From positions 86,197 through 150,196 of the forward strand of contig JANYCY010000046.1 in assembly GCA_025360045.1 (NCBI GenBank): a DNA stretch of 64,000 bases. The letters are read 5' to 3'. Origin of the DNA: Janthinobacterium sp. (GTDB taxonomy: Bacteria; Pseudomonadota; Gammaproteobacteria; Burkholderiales; Chitinibacteraceae). The notes beneath the pieces are model-generated. The model saw nothing but the letters and a program-made list of their open reading frames with translations. It did not search any database and was not told the DNA's origin. Each line of letters begins with the position of its first letter. Within the stretch, counting starts at the first letter, position 1. A program made the position numbers and the translations under genes. Below, in pieces: positions 40,281-49,452 of this stretch.

Positions 40281-40627
40281 GCGGGTGTGTCCAATAGGGT
40301 AAGAATATTTTCAAGTGGCCTGCCAATGGCCGCGCGATTTTGGTAAATTAAAATCGGGCGCTCAATCAGCTTGGGGTGCGCCGCTAAAGCGGCAATGATG
40401 GCATTGTCGTCTAAAGAGGCGCGAGCAAATTGTTCCTGCCATAGGGCTTCTTTCGTGCGAACAAGCGCTAATGGTGCAATACCCAATTGAGCAAGGAGGG
40501 TGCGAATGGCGGCCTCATCAAGGGGATGTGCCAGATAATCAATGATTTCTGGCTGCAAGCCTTTTGCCGTCAGCGCAGCAAGGGCTTCACGGCTTTTGCT
40601 GCAGCGAGGGTTATGCAGTAGCTTCAT
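40277..40627 (-). CDS. arsC: ArsC/YfgD-type thioredoxin-fold reductase (arsenate reductase family)
   Basis: The 116-residue protein has the ArsC fold with the nucleophile Cys9 in [11 protein letters not shown] and the [17 protein letters not shown] segment that carries the oxyanion-binding Arg. Glutaredoxin-dependent arsenate reductases of this group reduce As(V), though YfgD-like members have no proven arsenate role. It lies between rpe and gph with four-base overlaps on both sides and no ars genes near, so a true resistance function is uncertain. Confidence 0.85.
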   Translation of the reverse strand: MKLLHNPRCSKSREALAALTAKGLQPEIIDYLAHPLDEAAIRTLLAQLGIAPLALVRTKEALWQEQFARASLDDNAIIAALAAHPKLIERPILIYQNRAAIGRPLENILTLLDTPA

Positions 40628-41307
40628 GCCTTAACCTTGGCTAGCTCAAGGCGCATCTGATCAATCACCGCTTTGTAGTCGGGCTTGCCAAAGATAGCCG
40701 AGCCAGCCACAAAGGTGTCTACACCGGCCGCGGCAATTTCAGCGATATTGTTGGTGTTTACGCCACCATCAATTTCTAGCCAAATTTCACGACCTGTTTT
40801 AGCGGTATAAGCATCAATACGCGCGCGTGCTTGTTTGGCTTTGGCTAATACGCCAGGAATAAAACTTTGCCCGCCGTAGCCCGGGTTAACCGACATCAGC
40901 AAAATCATGTCGATTTTATCCATGACATAATCTAAATAATGGAGGGGGGTGGCTGGATTAAACACGAGGCCCGCCTTACAGCCGTGCTCTTTAATCAGCC
41001 CCAAGGATCGATCAATATGCTCAGATGCTTCGGGGTGAAAGGTAATGATGTTGGCACCGGCTTTAGCAAAATCAGGAATGATGCGATCAACTGGCTTTAC
41101 CATTAAATGCACATCAATCGGTGCGGTGGTGTAAGGGCGGATCGCCTCACAAAACATCGGGCCCATAGAGAGGTTAGGGACGTAATGGTTGTCCATGACA
41201 TCAAAATGGATCATATCCGCGCCCGCAGCGATCACATTTTTAACTTCTTCACCCAAACGGGCAAAGTCAGCAGCAAGAATGCTGGGTGCAATGCGAAAAT
41301 TTGACAT
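40624..41307 (-). CDS. rpe: Ribulose-phosphate 3-epimerase
   Basis: Rpe interconverts ribulose 5-phosphate and xylulose 5-phosphate in the pentose phosphate pathway. The 227-residue TIM barrel shows [36 protein letters not shown] with catalytic His/Asp, VDVHLM-type [29 protein letters not shown] and [11 protein letters not shown]. First gene of the overlapping rpe-arsC-gph operon, divergent from apaG. Confidence 0.96.
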   Translation of the reverse strand: MSNFRIAPSILAADFARLGEEVKNVIAAGADMIHFDVMDNHYVPNLSMGPMFCEAIRPYTTAPIDVHLMVKPVDRIIPDFAKAGANIITFHPEASEHIDRSLGLIKEHGCKAGLVFNPATPLHYLDYVMDKIDMILLMSVNPGYGGQSFIPGVLAKAKQARARIDAYTAKTGREIWLEIDGGVNTNNIAEIAAAGVDTFVAGSAIFGKPDYKAVIDQMRLELAKVKA

Positions 41308-41415
41308 AACAACCTCTAAAGTCAGTGTATATGATCCATTTTAACGGATACCTTACCTCTATAGCCTCTAGCTTGGTAATATTGTCTTCATCAACGACAA
41401 AAAGAACCGCTAAGA

Positions 41416-41799
41416 ATGAGTGACTCCCCTGTGTATAGCGTGCTCGTTCACGCTGAAGCCTTTTATCTTCCAGAGCAATCGGATGAGGTTGCTGATCGCT
41501 ATGCCTTTGCTTACCGCATCACGATTACCAATACTGGCACGGCCGCTGCTCAGCTGCTCAGCCGCCATTGGGTGATCCGTGATATGGAAGACCGTGTGCA
41601 GGAGGTGAAAGGTGACGGTGTGGTGGGTGAGCAGCCGGTGTTGGAGCCCGGTCAGCATTTTGAATATATGAGCAGTGCTAGCATTGCAACGCCGATAGGC
41701 TCTATGCAAGGTAATTATCGAATGCAAGCGGCAGATGGTAATCAGTTTGATGCAGAAATTCCCTCGTTTGTTTTGGCAATGCCGCGTACCTTGCATTAA
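41416..41799 (+). CDS. apaG: ApaG protein (DUF525 fold)
   Basis: The 127-residue protein has the ApaG fibronectin-like fold: YAFAYRITITNTGTAAAQLLSRHWVIRDMEDRVQEVKGDGVVGEQPVLEPGQ-type strands are all present, ending IPSFVLAMPRTLH. Family genetics link it to cobalt/magnesium efflux in Salmonella (CorD), but the biochemical role is not settled. Start ATG 41416; weak ribosome binding site. Confidence 0.94.
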   Translation: MSDSPVYSVLVHAEAFYLPEQSDEVADRYAFAYRITITNTGTAAAQLLSRHWVIRDMEDRVQEVKGDGVVGEQPVLEPGQHFEYMSSASIATPIGSMQGNYRMQAADGNQFDAEIPSFVLAMPRTLH

Positions 41800-41878
41800 T
41801 TTGCGAGTGAAGCAGTCATGCTTCACTTTTTATATCGGGCGTTGAGTGATATCAACGCCCTTATTTATTTGGAATCCC

Positions 41879-43642
41879 ATGAGCGAATCCCGCCGTAATG
41901 ATTGGCAGACGCTGTCTACCTTGCTGCCTTATCTTTGGCAGTATAAAACCCGCGTTATTTTGGCTTTGTCCCTGCTTATTTTTGCCAAGTTTGCCAATGT
42001 GGCCGTGCCCTTGGTATTAAAAGGCATTGTGGACGGTTTAGATCCCAAACACGCGCCTTTAGTGCTGCCTTTAAGCCTAGTGCTTGGCTATGGCGCGCTG
42101 CGCCTCTGTGCCTCGGTTTTTGGCGAAATGCGCGATGCTGTATTTGCCAAAGTCACCCAAGGGGCGATCCGAAAAGTGGCGATGCAAGTATTCGAGCATT
42201 TGCATCGTTTAAGTTTGCGTTTTCATTTGGAGCGGCAAACGGGGGGAATGAGCCGCGATATTGATCGTGGCACCAAGGGGATTTCTTTTTTATTGAATTT
42301 CACCTTATTTAATATTTTGCCTACTTTGGTGGAAATTTTATTAGTCGCGGGGATATTGCTAAAAAAATATGATGTTTGGTTTTCGGTCATTACCTTTGGA
42401 ACTATTGTTTTATATATTGCCTTCACTTTAGGCATTACCGAGTGGCGGATGCATTTTCGCCGCACCATGAATGATATGGATTCCAAAGCCAATACCCGCG
42501 CTGTCGATAGCTTATTGAATTATGAAACGGTGAAATATTTTAATAATGAGCGCTGGGAAGCCGAACGCTATGACGCCAGCCTCAAAGTATGGGAATCCGC
42601 CGCAGTCAAAAACCAAGTCTCGCTGTCATTTCTAAATGCGGGGCAGGCTATTATTATTGCTGTTGGCGTTACACTTTTGGTTGGTTTGGCGGCAGATGGC
42701 GTCGTAAAAGGCACGATGACTTTGGGCGATTTGGTTTTAGTGAATGCTTTTCTTTTGCAGCTCTACGCACCACTTAATTTCTTAGGCTTTGTCTATCGTG
42801 AAATTAAACATTCTTTGGCCGATATGGAAAAAATGTTTACTTTAATGGGGCAAAATGCCGAAATTAAAGACGCAGACGCTGCCATTCCCTTGGCGACGAA
42901 ATCGGCGTCTATTCGCTTTGATCATGTTGATTTTGCTTATGAGGCTAATCGGCAGATCTTGCATGATGTGAGTTTTGAGATTCCTGAAGGTAAAACGGTC
43001 GCGGTAGTGGGAAGCTCTGGTGCAGGGAAATCAACTTTATCTCGATTGCTCTATCGTTTTTATGATGTGAGTCAAGGGGGCATCAGCATTAATGGGGTTG
43101 ATTTGCGTCAGCTTAATCAAGTGAGCTTGCGCGGCCATATTGGCATTGTGCCGCAAGACACGGTGCTATTTAACGATAGTATTTATTACAATATTGCCTA
43201 TGGCTTGCCAGGGGCGAGCCGAGACGAAGTCATTCAAGCGGCTAAATCGGCACATATCTATGACTTTATTTTATCTTTACCCGAAGGCTTTGATACCTTG
43301 GTTGGCGAGCGAGGCCTAAAACTATCGGGCGGAGAAAAACAGCGCGTGGCCATTGCGCGCACTATTTTAAAAAACCCACCCATTTTAATTTTTGATGAGG
43401 CAACTTCGGCATTAGATTCGCGCACAGAAAAAGCGATTCAAGCCGAGCTCAAAGAAATCTCTGCTAATCGCACGACTTTAATTGTGGCGCATCGTTTATC
43501 TACAGTGGCTGATGCAGATGAAATCCTGGTAATGGAACAAGGGAGAATCATCGAGCGAGGCCGTCATCGAGAGCTATTAGAGCTGGGCGCACACTATGCG
43601 CGCATGTGGCAGCTGCAACAGGGCGATGAAGAAAATAATTAA
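41879..43642 (+). CDS. Atm1/HMT1-type ABC exporter
   Basis: This 587-residue half-transporter joins a six-helix ABC type IV membrane domain (about 20-320) to an ATPase domain (about 345-580). TNTRAVDSLLNYETVKYFNNERWE is the hallmark of the Atm1/ABCB7 branch that exports glutathione-linked sulfur or metal compounds. Walker A is GSSGAGKST (about 379-387), signature LSGGEKQRVAIAR, Walker B ILIFDEATSALDS, switch His VAHRLS. ATG 41879 (GGAATCCC upstream) is preferred over an upstream in-frame ATG. Exported substrate unknown. Confidence 0.92.
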   Translation: MSESRRNDWQTLSTLLPYLWQYKTRVILALSLLIFAKFANVAVPLVLKGIVDGLDPKHAPLVLPLSLVLGYGALRLCASVFGEMRDAVFAKVTQGAIRKVAMQVFEHLHRLSLRFHLERQTGGMSRDIDRGTKGISFLLNFTLFNILPTLVEILLVAGILLKKYDVWFSVITFGTIVLYIAFTLGITEWRMHFRRTMNDMDSKANTRAVDSLLNYETVKYFNNERWEAERYDASLKVWESAAVKNQVSLSFLNAGQAIIIAVGVTLLVGLAADGVVKGTMTLGDLVLVNAFLLQLYAPLNFLGFVYREIKHSLADMEKMFTLMGQNAEIKDADAAIPLATKSASIRFDHVDFAYEANRQILHDVSFEIPEGKTVAVVGSSGAGKSTLSRLLYRFYDVSQGGISINGVDLRQLNQVSLRGHIGIVPQDTVLFNDSIYYNIAYGLPGASRDEVIQAAKSAHIYDFILSLPEGFDTLVGERGLKLSGGEKQRVAIARTILKNPPILIFDEATSALDSRTEKAIQAELKEISANRTTLIVAHRLSTVADADEILVMEQGRIIERGRHRELLELGAHYARMWQLQQGDEENN

Positions 43643-43653
43643 TATATGGGCAC

Positions 43654-44145
43654 TTAAAATGCAGACCAAGGTGATTGATTGCTTTGTGCTTTAAGTGCCG
43701 CTTGCTCTACAACCCATTCATATAAATCATCAGCATCTAAGGATAGTTGTATCGCTCGGTTGCTGATTTTTTCCCAAACTTCACGCCGTAATTGTTGGCG
43801 AGCTAGCTTTTTTGCTAAGGTTGTCTCATCTGTTTGCCGCATCACATGCCAAGCTTCTGGCTCTGGGCGTTCTTCGTCTGGGCTATAAAAAAGAACCGAT
43901 GGGTGAGGGAGAACCTTTTTCTGGTTTAAGTCTTTCAAATTACTTTGTGCCTTTGTAGTGCCATACGCAAAAAGATCGGTTTTAGGCGTATCAATTAAAA
44001 GATCATAGATTAAGGAAGGATGTCTTTTGATCTTAGTTTTTTGCGATGACGAATTAAAAACAAATGCAGCTCTAAGATAGCGCTTGATCAGGATAAGTGC
44101 TGGTTGGGCTATGCTGGGCTGCGGTGATTCATTTATATATAAGCG
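43654..44145 (-). CDS. Hypothetical protein with an unusual or broken 5' end
   Basis: The protein ends in a clear coding segment (HPSVLFYSPDEERPEPEAW; KISNRAIQLSLDADDLYEWVVEQ). A TTG at 43938 gives 94 residues. However, the same frame stays open upstream to a TAA at 44146-44148 and reads like protein (LILIKRYLRAAFVFNSSS; PSLIYDLLIDTPKTDLFAYG), with no ATG, GTG or TTG before 43938. An ATG at 44132 lies one frame off. Either the gene starts at TTG 43938, uses a rare start, or has lost its start through a frameshift. Family not recognised. Confidence 0.45.
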   Translation of the reverse strand, partial: RLYINESPQPSIAQPALILIKRYLRAAFVFNSSSQKTKIKRHPSLIYDLLIDTPKTDLFAYGTTKAQSNLKDLNQKKVLPHPSVLFYSPDEERPEPEAWHVMRQTDETTLAKKLARQQLRREVWEKISNRAIQLSLDADDLYEWVVEQAALKAQSNQSPWSAF

Positions 44146-44148
44146 TTA

Positions 44149-44548
44149 AGTACACATTTTGGAATTTTTTTTAACAAGTATTGATCAAAAGGTTGATTGG
44201 GGTCTCACAGATGTTGCGTGGACTGCATCATAGGGGCTTTTGATCTCGTTTAGTATGTCCAAGTTAGCCGACTTTGAACAGTAGATTATCAATATAAATC
44301 TGTTTGCTGGAATGGGTGAGGATTGTATAAGGCTCTTTGCTTTGTTGCATTAACTCAATGCCTTTCTCAGTAAAAAAACCAAAAATACATCAGTCATTTT
44401 CTTTCTGGCAATGAAAGCAAGCTTTCGCTATCGTAAATAGAATGTAATACTTTAAAGTAAACGGGCGGCTGTTTTGGAAGAGGGCAAGAAGGGGAATTTT
44501 AATTGGCTATTGATGCGCTAGCTTTTGAGAAGCAGGGGCCATTAATAT
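44149..44548. other. Intergenic region, about 400 bp, unassigned
   Basis: AT-rich DNA with no ORF, RNA gene or repeat that I can support. Confidence 0.4.
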
Positions 44549-44581
44549 AAAAAAGCCACGATCTCTATCGTGGCTTTTTTT
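44549..44581 (-). terminator. Terminator after phaP
   Basis: AAAAAAGCCACGA, loop TCTCTA, TCGTGGCTTTTTTT. It lies 39 bp beyond the phaP stop; the A-tract gives a T-run on the minus strand. Confidence 0.88.
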
Positions 44582-44619
44582 GCTAGATGTATTAACAACA
44601 CATCCACAGGAAGTCTAAA

Positions 44620-45192
44620 TTAAACAGCAGCAGCAGAGCTTGCGCCGTTTGTTTTCTTAGCCGCAGTTTTAACCGCATCAGCAGTTGCAGTGCCTGCTGC
44701 TTTTACAGAAGCGTCAGCGAAATCGGCAACTTGTTTAGCCGCTTTAGTCAGGCTGTCCACTGCAGCTGCAGTGGCTTGTAGTGTAGATTTAACAGCAGCA
44801 ACAGCAACATCAGTACCCGCTGGTGCTGATTTAACAAACTGGTCTAAACCTGAAACAACATGCTTGTTGAAAGCAGTGGTACGCTCTTCAACCAGCTGCG
44901 ATGCCTCAGCTTGAGCTTGTGAAGTGATTTCGTACAGGCTACGTGAATAGTTAGTTGCTTGTTCGATCGATGCTTCTGTTAGTTTTTGACGCAATGTCAG
45001 TGCTTCTTGAGCGTCTTTAACGGCTACAAGTGCATTTGCGTTCTTTGCACCTGTTTCTAGGTTGTTTTTTGCAACTTCAACTTGCAGCTTGATGATCCGT
45101 TCGGCAGAATCAATGGAAATGCGTGCGAAACGCAATGCCACTTCAACTTGCTCGGTAGCGAACGCGGAGAATTGTTGTTGTGCAGTAGTCAT
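44620..45192 (-). CDS. phaP: Phasin (PHA granule-associated protein)
   Basis: PhaP coats polyhydroxybutyrate granules and controls their size. The 190-residue Ala-rich helical protein has the phasin_2-type pattern: TAQQQFSAFATEQVEVALRFARIS, KLQVEVAKNNLETGAKNANALVAVKDAQEALTLR and SRSLYEITSQAQAE. The C-terminal 60 residues are an Ala/Lys-rich tail. ATG 45192 is preferred over an in-frame TTG at 45198; AAGGA lies upstream. It diverges from phaR, the repressor that usually controls it. Confidence 0.93.
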   Translation of the reverse strand: MTTAQQQFSAFATEQVEVALRFARISIDSAERIIKLQVEVAKNNLETGAKNANALVAVKDAQEALTLRQKLTEASIEQATNYSRSLYEITSQAQAEASQLVEERTTAFNKHVVSGLDQFVKSAPAGTDVAVAAVKSTLQATAAAVDSLTKAAKQVADFADASVKAAGTATADAVKTAAKKTNGASSAAAV

Positions 45193-45329
45193 TTTCAAGG
45201 ATCCTTTCTATTGGTCTGTGCTGAATGGGATTTGCCTAGCGATTCGTACGCTGCTTTATTTATGATGCAGTGCACAATCAAGGCTTATTCTGGAAGAGGA
45301 TGAAGTACTTGTCAAATAAATTGTGCGCC

Positions 45330-45341
45330 GCAACATGTTGC
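45330..45341. promoter_or_regulatory. Palindrome GCAACATGTTGC between phaP and phaR (candidate operator)
   Basis: A perfect 12-bp palindrome lies in the 213-bp divergent region, 65 bp before phaR. A second TGC-rich stretch, GATGCAGTGCAC (about 45264-45275), is nearer phaP. PhaR is known to bind such TGC-containing sites upstream of phaP and phaR, but the exact site here is inference. Confidence 0.35.
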
Positions 45342-45405
45342 ATGAAAAGTTAGTCCAGACTATCCTCATCTCACAACAATTATTATACACACACGAGGCA
45401 GCAAA

Positions 45406-46074
45406 ATGAGCGTGGAAAAACGCGTGATCAAGAAGTATCCAAACCGCCGTCTGTACGACACGGCGACCAGCTGTTACATCACTTTGGTCGATGTAAAACA
45501 GTTAGTTTTGGATAATATTGATATCCAGATTGTGGATGCTAAAGGGGGAGAAGACATCACCCGCAGTGTGCTGCTACAAGTCATTATGGAAGAAGAAGCG
45601 GGCGGAATGCCTATGTTTTCTTATGATGTGCTGACACAAATCATTCGCTTCTATGGGAATGCCATGCAAGGTGTGATGGGGAATTACCTAGATAAAAACA
45701 TGCAATTGTTTGCAGAAATGCAAGGTCGCTTACAGACGCAAGCCAAATCCGTGATCACAGGTGAAAACCCAATGCTGTCGAATGCCAATCTATGGGGCGA
45801 CTTTATGAAGTTCCAAGGCCCTGGTATGCAAAGCATGATGAATAATTACCTAGAAAGCAGCACCTCCATGTTTGTGGATATGCAGCAACAGCTACAAGAT
45901 CGAGCCAAGCATTTATTTACGGGAATGGGCATGCCAGGCTACGGAAAAGATGGCTCGGTGGGGCCTGAGGATGAATTACAACCTACCGAGCCTCCTGCGT
46001 CGACGGGGGAAAAAGAAGTTGAGGCCGAAGTCGTAAGTAAACCAGCTCCACGACGCCGAGCGGCTAAAAGTTAA
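45406..46074 (+). CDS. phaR: Polyhydroxyalkanoate synthesis repressor PhaR
   Basis: PhaR represses phaP (and itself) until it is titrated by growing PHB granules. The 222-residue protein has the N-terminal DNA-binding domain KKYPNRRLYDTATSCYITLVDVKQLVL and the PHB-accumulation domain(s) with EEEAGGMPMFSYDVLTQIIRFYGNAMQGVMGNYLDK. Met/Gln-rich segments in the middle and an acidic Pro/Glu tail ending in a basic ARRRAAKS-like end follow. Divergent from phaP, terminator downstream. Confidence 0.95.
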   Translation: MSVEKRVIKKYPNRRLYDTATSCYITLVDVKQLVLDNIDIQIVDAKGGEDITRSVLLQVIMEEEAGGMPMFSYDVLTQIIRFYGNAMQGVMGNYLDKNMQLFAEMQGRLQTQAKSVITGENPMLSNANLWGDFMKFQGPGMQSMMNNYLESSTSMFVDMQQQLQDRAKHLFTGMGMPGYGKDGSVGPEDELQPTEPPASTGEKEVEAEVVSKPAPRRRAAKS

Positions 46075-46108
46075 ATCAGCGATTTGGTTTTGATTTAAAT
46101 AAAGATTT

Positions 46109-46148
46109 AAAAATGCCGCTTACTTCAAAAGGTAAGCGGCATTTTTAT
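46109..46148. terminator. Bidirectional terminator after phaR
   Basis: AAAAATGCCGCTTAC, loop TTCAAAAG, GTAAGCGGCATTTTT, placed between convergent phaR and the GNAT gene. Confidence 0.9.
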
Positions 46149-46181
46149 GGGCTTGCTCGAATCGTATTTGTACTGGTGCGA

Positions 46182-46814
46182 TCACTCCATTACTTTTTCA
46201 ATATGCTCAGTGTCACGGTATTCCACGACTTCCCCTTGGGAGGATGTTAATGTGCCAATATTCAGTCGAAATAAAAGCGCTTCTTGATTGTCTGCCTCGG
46301 GGCCAGCATTAAATTGCTGTAAAAAGATCGCCCCTGCGTTTTCTGCAACGCAGCGTGACGCTCTATTATCAATGCCCATGGCGATATCAATCCAGCTTAA
46401 GCCGTGGCTTATGGCCAGGGGTGCAAGTTGCACAATGGCTTGTGATGCATAGTGAGCTCCGCGCTTCCACGGCACCACCACATAGCCAAGGTGCCCCAAG
46501 CAATAAGCAGGCAATTCCGAAGTCCCTTTTTGCCAACGCAAACTTAAATCCCCTGCAAACTCACCATCAGAAATCCAGTACCTTGCCCGAGGCAGACGAG
46601 GCACTTTGCTGCCGTCATTAAGCTCTACAAGGGGACCATTACCGTTTATGTCTGATAGTGAGGCGAGAAATGCGTCAGCATCTTGTTGGATACGGGCTAA
46701 CTGTGCCGACGCACCGATAGGATCTTGGTCATTATCACGGGTCCAGTTTCGCTCTAGTGCGGCGATATAGCTGGGTAGAAGGGCTAGGCTTGGGGTGACA
46801 AGGGTAATGGGCAT
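46182..46814 (-). CDS. GNAT family acetyltransferase
   Basis: The 210-residue protein is a GNAT enzyme with LVTPSLALLPSYIAALERNW at the start, GDLSLRWQKG, the central strand HLGYVVVPWKRGAHYASQAI that forms the acetyl-CoA pyrophosphate loop (P-W-K-R-G-A) and IDNRASRCVAENAGA. It resembles the subgroup that shows GHIGYxVxPxxRGxGYA, usually of unknown substrate. Single gene. Confidence 0.82.
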   Translation of the reverse strand: MPITLVTPSLALLPSYIAALERNWTRDNDQDPIGASAQLARIQQDADAFLASLSDINGNGPLVELNDGSKVPRLPRARYWISDGEFAGDLSLRWQKGTSELPAYCLGHLGYVVVPWKRGAHYASQAIVQLAPLAISHGLSWIDIAMGIDNRASRCVAENAGAIFLQQFNAGPEADNQEALLFRLNIGTLTSSQGEVVEYRDTEHIEKVME

Positions 46815-46881
46815 CTGATTTTTTATTCTTTGAAAGGGGGGTATTGTTTATTTGTGCGCAGTAGCAAGGGACGCGTTGGCC

Positions 46882-47271
46882 TTACACTTCTACCTTGTAA
46901 TTTAAAGCCAATTCATCACCTGGCTTGCCACGAATGCCCCAATTGTATTTGGGTGTTTCTGTGAGGGCGATTTCAATATCATTGGCGAGGATTCCTGCCG
47001 ACAATTCGATGTTTTTATATATGGCACGGATCAGTTCTTTTTTAGCTTCAATTGAACGCCCCTCAAACATCGCTATTTCAATAATGATATAGTTTTCTGT
47101 TCGGTCCGAAGGATAGATAAAGCATGATTTTTCTAGCTCGATAAAACGATGGAATTTCTTTTCCGGCGGGTAGGCCAGCGCAGACATAACTGCACCATGT
47201 ATGGCAGTGGATATTTCATTTTTAAATGTAATAATCGTTTTTTTATTGCCATATATTTTGACTTGAGCCAT
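46882..47271 (-). CDS. Tautomerase-like protein (MIF superfamily) lacking Pro2
   Basis: The 129-residue protein matches the tautomerase family of about 125-130 residues: VMSALAYPPEKKFHRFIELEKSCFIYPSDRTENYIIIEIAMFEGRS, then KKELIRAIYKNI and DIEIALTETPKYNWGIRGKPGDEL. In active tautomerases Pro after the initiator Met is the catalytic base. Here the sequence starts MAQVKIYG, so Ala would be exposed instead. The protein may be catalytically inert or the start may be mis-assigned; no alternative Met-Pro start is visible. Confidence 0.72.
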   Translation of the reverse strand: MAQVKIYGNKKTIITFKNEISTAIHGAVMSALAYPPEKKFHRFIELEKSCFIYPSDRTENYIIIEIAMFEGRSIEAKKELIRAIYKNIELSAGILANDIEIALTETPKYNWGIRGKPGDELALNYKVEV

Positions 47272-47400
47272 TGCTAGTCCCTAGTGTAGATAAATAAACG
47301 TCAGTTACTTTATCTAATTTGATCGCTTGCGTCATTAGAAAGAAACCAACAGGGCTAAAGTCATCGCCCCTTGTCTGGCAGTTATCGACAATGCATAATC

Positions 47401-47426
47401 AACAAAAGAACAAACGTTCTTTTGTT
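47401..47426 (+). promoter_or_regulatory. Perfect inverted repeat ahead of the VOC gene
   Basis: AACAAAAGAAC, loop AAAC, GTTCTTTTGTT: 11-bp perfect arms that end 16 bases before the ATG and next to AGGAAG. It could be an operator or a leader hairpin. Confidence 0.4.
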
Positions 47427-47441
47427 ATAGGAAGTACATTA

Positions 47442-47861
47442 ATGCGACAACGTCTGAATTTAATTTTGCTGGGGGTGAGCGATATGACTAAATCCACCGC
47501 CTTTTATGAAGCGTTAGGCTGGCCCAAGGCTGAATCGAGTCATGCGGAGTTTGTAAAGTTTGATTTGGGTGGCGTGGTATTGGCAATTCAATCAAGGGAG
47601 ACATTTGCTAATGATGCCAATTTTGCGACGGCGGGGGGAAGTGGTTTTTCAGGGGTGGCATTAGCCTATATCGCCCGTAGCCCAGAAGATGTACCTCGCG
47701 TTTTAGACAAAGCCGCCAGCTTGGGGGCGACCATCGTAAAACCAGCAACGCAAAATGCGTGGGGTATAGCTGGTTATTTCCGCGATTTAGACGGGCATTT
47801 ATTTGAAGTGATTTATGAAGATGGCTGGATTTTTGATGAGCAGGATGATTTAGTTGTTTAG
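47442..47861 (+). CDS. VOC family protein
   Basis: The 139-residue protein is a VOC domain: RLNLILLGVSDMTKSTAFYEALGW, FDLGGVVLAIQSRE, then the second module ending FRDLDGHLFEVIYEDGW with the metal-ligand Glu. Length and start suit ATG 47442, which has AGGAAG nine bases ahead; an upstream extension is unsupported. Glyoxalase-like proteins of this type have varied or unknown roles. Terminator downstream. Confidence 0.83.
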   Translation: MRQRLNLILLGVSDMTKSTAFYEALGWPKAESSHAEFVKFDLGGVVLAIQSRETFANDANFATAGGSGFSGVALAYIARSPEDVPRVLDKAASLGATIVKPATQNAWGIAGYFRDLDGHLFEVIYEDGWIFDEQDDLVV

Positions 47862-47875
47862 AGAGAACGAATAGC

Positions 47876-47912
47876 AAAAACCCCGCACAAGCAGTCGCCT
47901 ATGCGGGGTTTT
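47876..47912. terminator. Bidirectional terminator between the VOC gene and lysS
   Basis: AAAAACCCCGCA and TGCGGGGTTTT enclose a 14-base loop; both convergent genes end here. Confidence 0.85.
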
Positions 47913-47936
47913 GTCGTTTCGATTGCTTACTAGATC

Positions 47937-49436
47937 TTACTCAGGACGCATTTGCGGGAAGAGGATAACGTCGCGAATGCTTGGTGAGTCGGTCAGTAAC
48001 ATCACTAAGCGATCGATACCAATGCCGCAGCCGCCGGTTGGGGGCATGCCGGATTCTAGGGTGCGGATGTAGTCTGCATCGAAATGCATCGCTTCATCAT
48101 CCCCAGCATCTTTTTGCTCGACTTGGGCCATAAAGCGTTCGGCTTGGTCTTCTGGGTCGTTCAACTCGGAATAACCATTGGCGTGTTCACGGCCAACCAT
48201 AAATAGCTCGAAGCGCTCAGTAATGCCTGGCTTGCTGTCATTGGCACGGGCCAGCGGGGAGACTTCGGCTGGGTAGTCGATAATAAAGGTCGGCTCCCAC
48301 AGCTTGGCTTCGGTGTTTTCTTCAAACAGGGCCAGTTGCAATGCGCCAACGCCTGCGGTTGGCATTGGCTTGCCACCTAAGCGCACCACTTCTGCCGCTA
48401 AGAAAGCTTGATCGTTCAGTTGCTCATCCGTGTATTCTGGGTTGTAAGCTTTAATCGAGCCTGCGATGGTGTAGCGGGCAAATGGCTTGGAGAGATCAAC
48501 TTCTTTATCTTGGTATGTAATGACTGTGCTGCCCGTAGCAAGCTGAGCGCAAGCGCGGATAATGCCTTCAGACATTTCCATCATGCGTTGGTAGTCAGAA
48601 TACGCTTCGTAGAATTCGATCATGGTGAATTCTGGATTGTGGCGTGTGCTCATGCCTTCGTTACGGAATGAGCGGTTAATTTCAAATACGCGCTCCATGC
48701 CGCCGACGATCAGGCGTTTGAGGTAAAGCTCTGGGGCGATGCGCAGGTAAAGCGGCATATCCAGCGCATTGTGGTGCGTTACAAAGGGCTTGGCCGTTGC
48801 GCCGCCAGGGATGCCGTGCATCATCGGGGTTTCAACTTCCAAGTAGCTTTCAGCAACCATGTAATCGCGGATGCACTGAACGATTTTAGAGCGCTTGATA
48901 AAGGTAGCGCGGCTTAAATCGTTGGTAATCAAATCCAGATGGCGCTGACGATAGATTTGCTCTTGATCAGCCAAACCATGGTGTTTGTCTGGCAAAGGGC
49001 GTAAAGATTTAGTTAGCAAACGCAATTCTGTGACTTGGATCGAAAGCTCGCCAGTATTGGTTTTCATCAGCGTGCCGCGAGCGGCAATAATGTCGCCCAT
49101 GTCCCAAGTCTTGAAGCTGTCGTAAACAACTTCGCCAACTTTATCTTTGCTGATAAAAAACTGAATACGGCCAGTGGAATCTTGCACGGTGGCAAAGCTT
49201 GCCTTACCCATCACGCGTTTGAGCATCATGCGGCCAGCAACCGCTACGCTGACTTGAGCGGCTTCCATATCGGCTTTTTCAAACTCGCCGTACTTGGCTT
49301 GCAAATCGCCAGACATGTTTTCCCGTTTAAAATCATTCGGGTAAGCCACGCCAGCAGCGCGTAGGGCGGTTAACTTAGCGCGGCGTTCCGCGATAATTTG
49401 GTTTTCATCTTGCTGGATAATTTGTTCTTCAGCCAT
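47937..49436 (-). CDS. lysS: Lysyl-tRNA synthetase (class II)
   Basis: LysS charges tRNA-Lys. The 499-residue protein has an N-terminal OB anticodon-binding domain ([29 protein letters not shown], about 65-100) and a class II core with motif 1 around [21 protein letters not shown], motif 2 [26 protein letters not shown] and motif 3 [26 protein letters not shown]. Length is normal. lysS commonly follows prfB; here a GxxExxY element sits between them. Confidence 0.97.
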   Translation of the reverse strand: MAEEQIIQQDENQIIAERRAKLTALRAAGVAYPNDFKRENMSGDLQAKYGEFEKADMEAAQVSVAVAGRMMLKRVMGKASFATVQDSTGRIQFFISKDKVGEVVYDSFKTWDMGDIIAARGTLMKTNTGELSIQVTELRLLTKSLRPLPDKHHGLADQEQIYRQRHLDLITNDLSRATFIKRSKIVQCIRDYMVAESYLEVETPMMHGIPGGATAKPFVTHHNALDMPLYLRIAPELYLKRLIVGGMERVFEINRSFRNEGMSTRHNPEFTMIEFYEAYSDYQRMMEMSEGIIRACAQLATGSTVITYQDKEVDLSKPFARYTIAGSIKAYNPEYTDEQLNDQAFLAAEVVRLGGKPMPTAGVGALQLALFEENTEAKLWEPTFIIDYPAEVSPLARANDSKPGITERFELFMVGREHANGYSELNDPEDQAERFMAQVEQKDAGDDEAMHFDADYIRTLESGMPPTGGCGIGIDRLVMLLTDSPSIRDVILFPQMRPE

Positions 49437-49452
49437 TTTTTAGCGCCCTAAA

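Noticed and set aside
40277..40627. Arsenic-resistance operon
   Set aside because: Only the ArsC-fold gene is present, inside rpe-arsC-gph; arsR, arsB and acr3 are absent.
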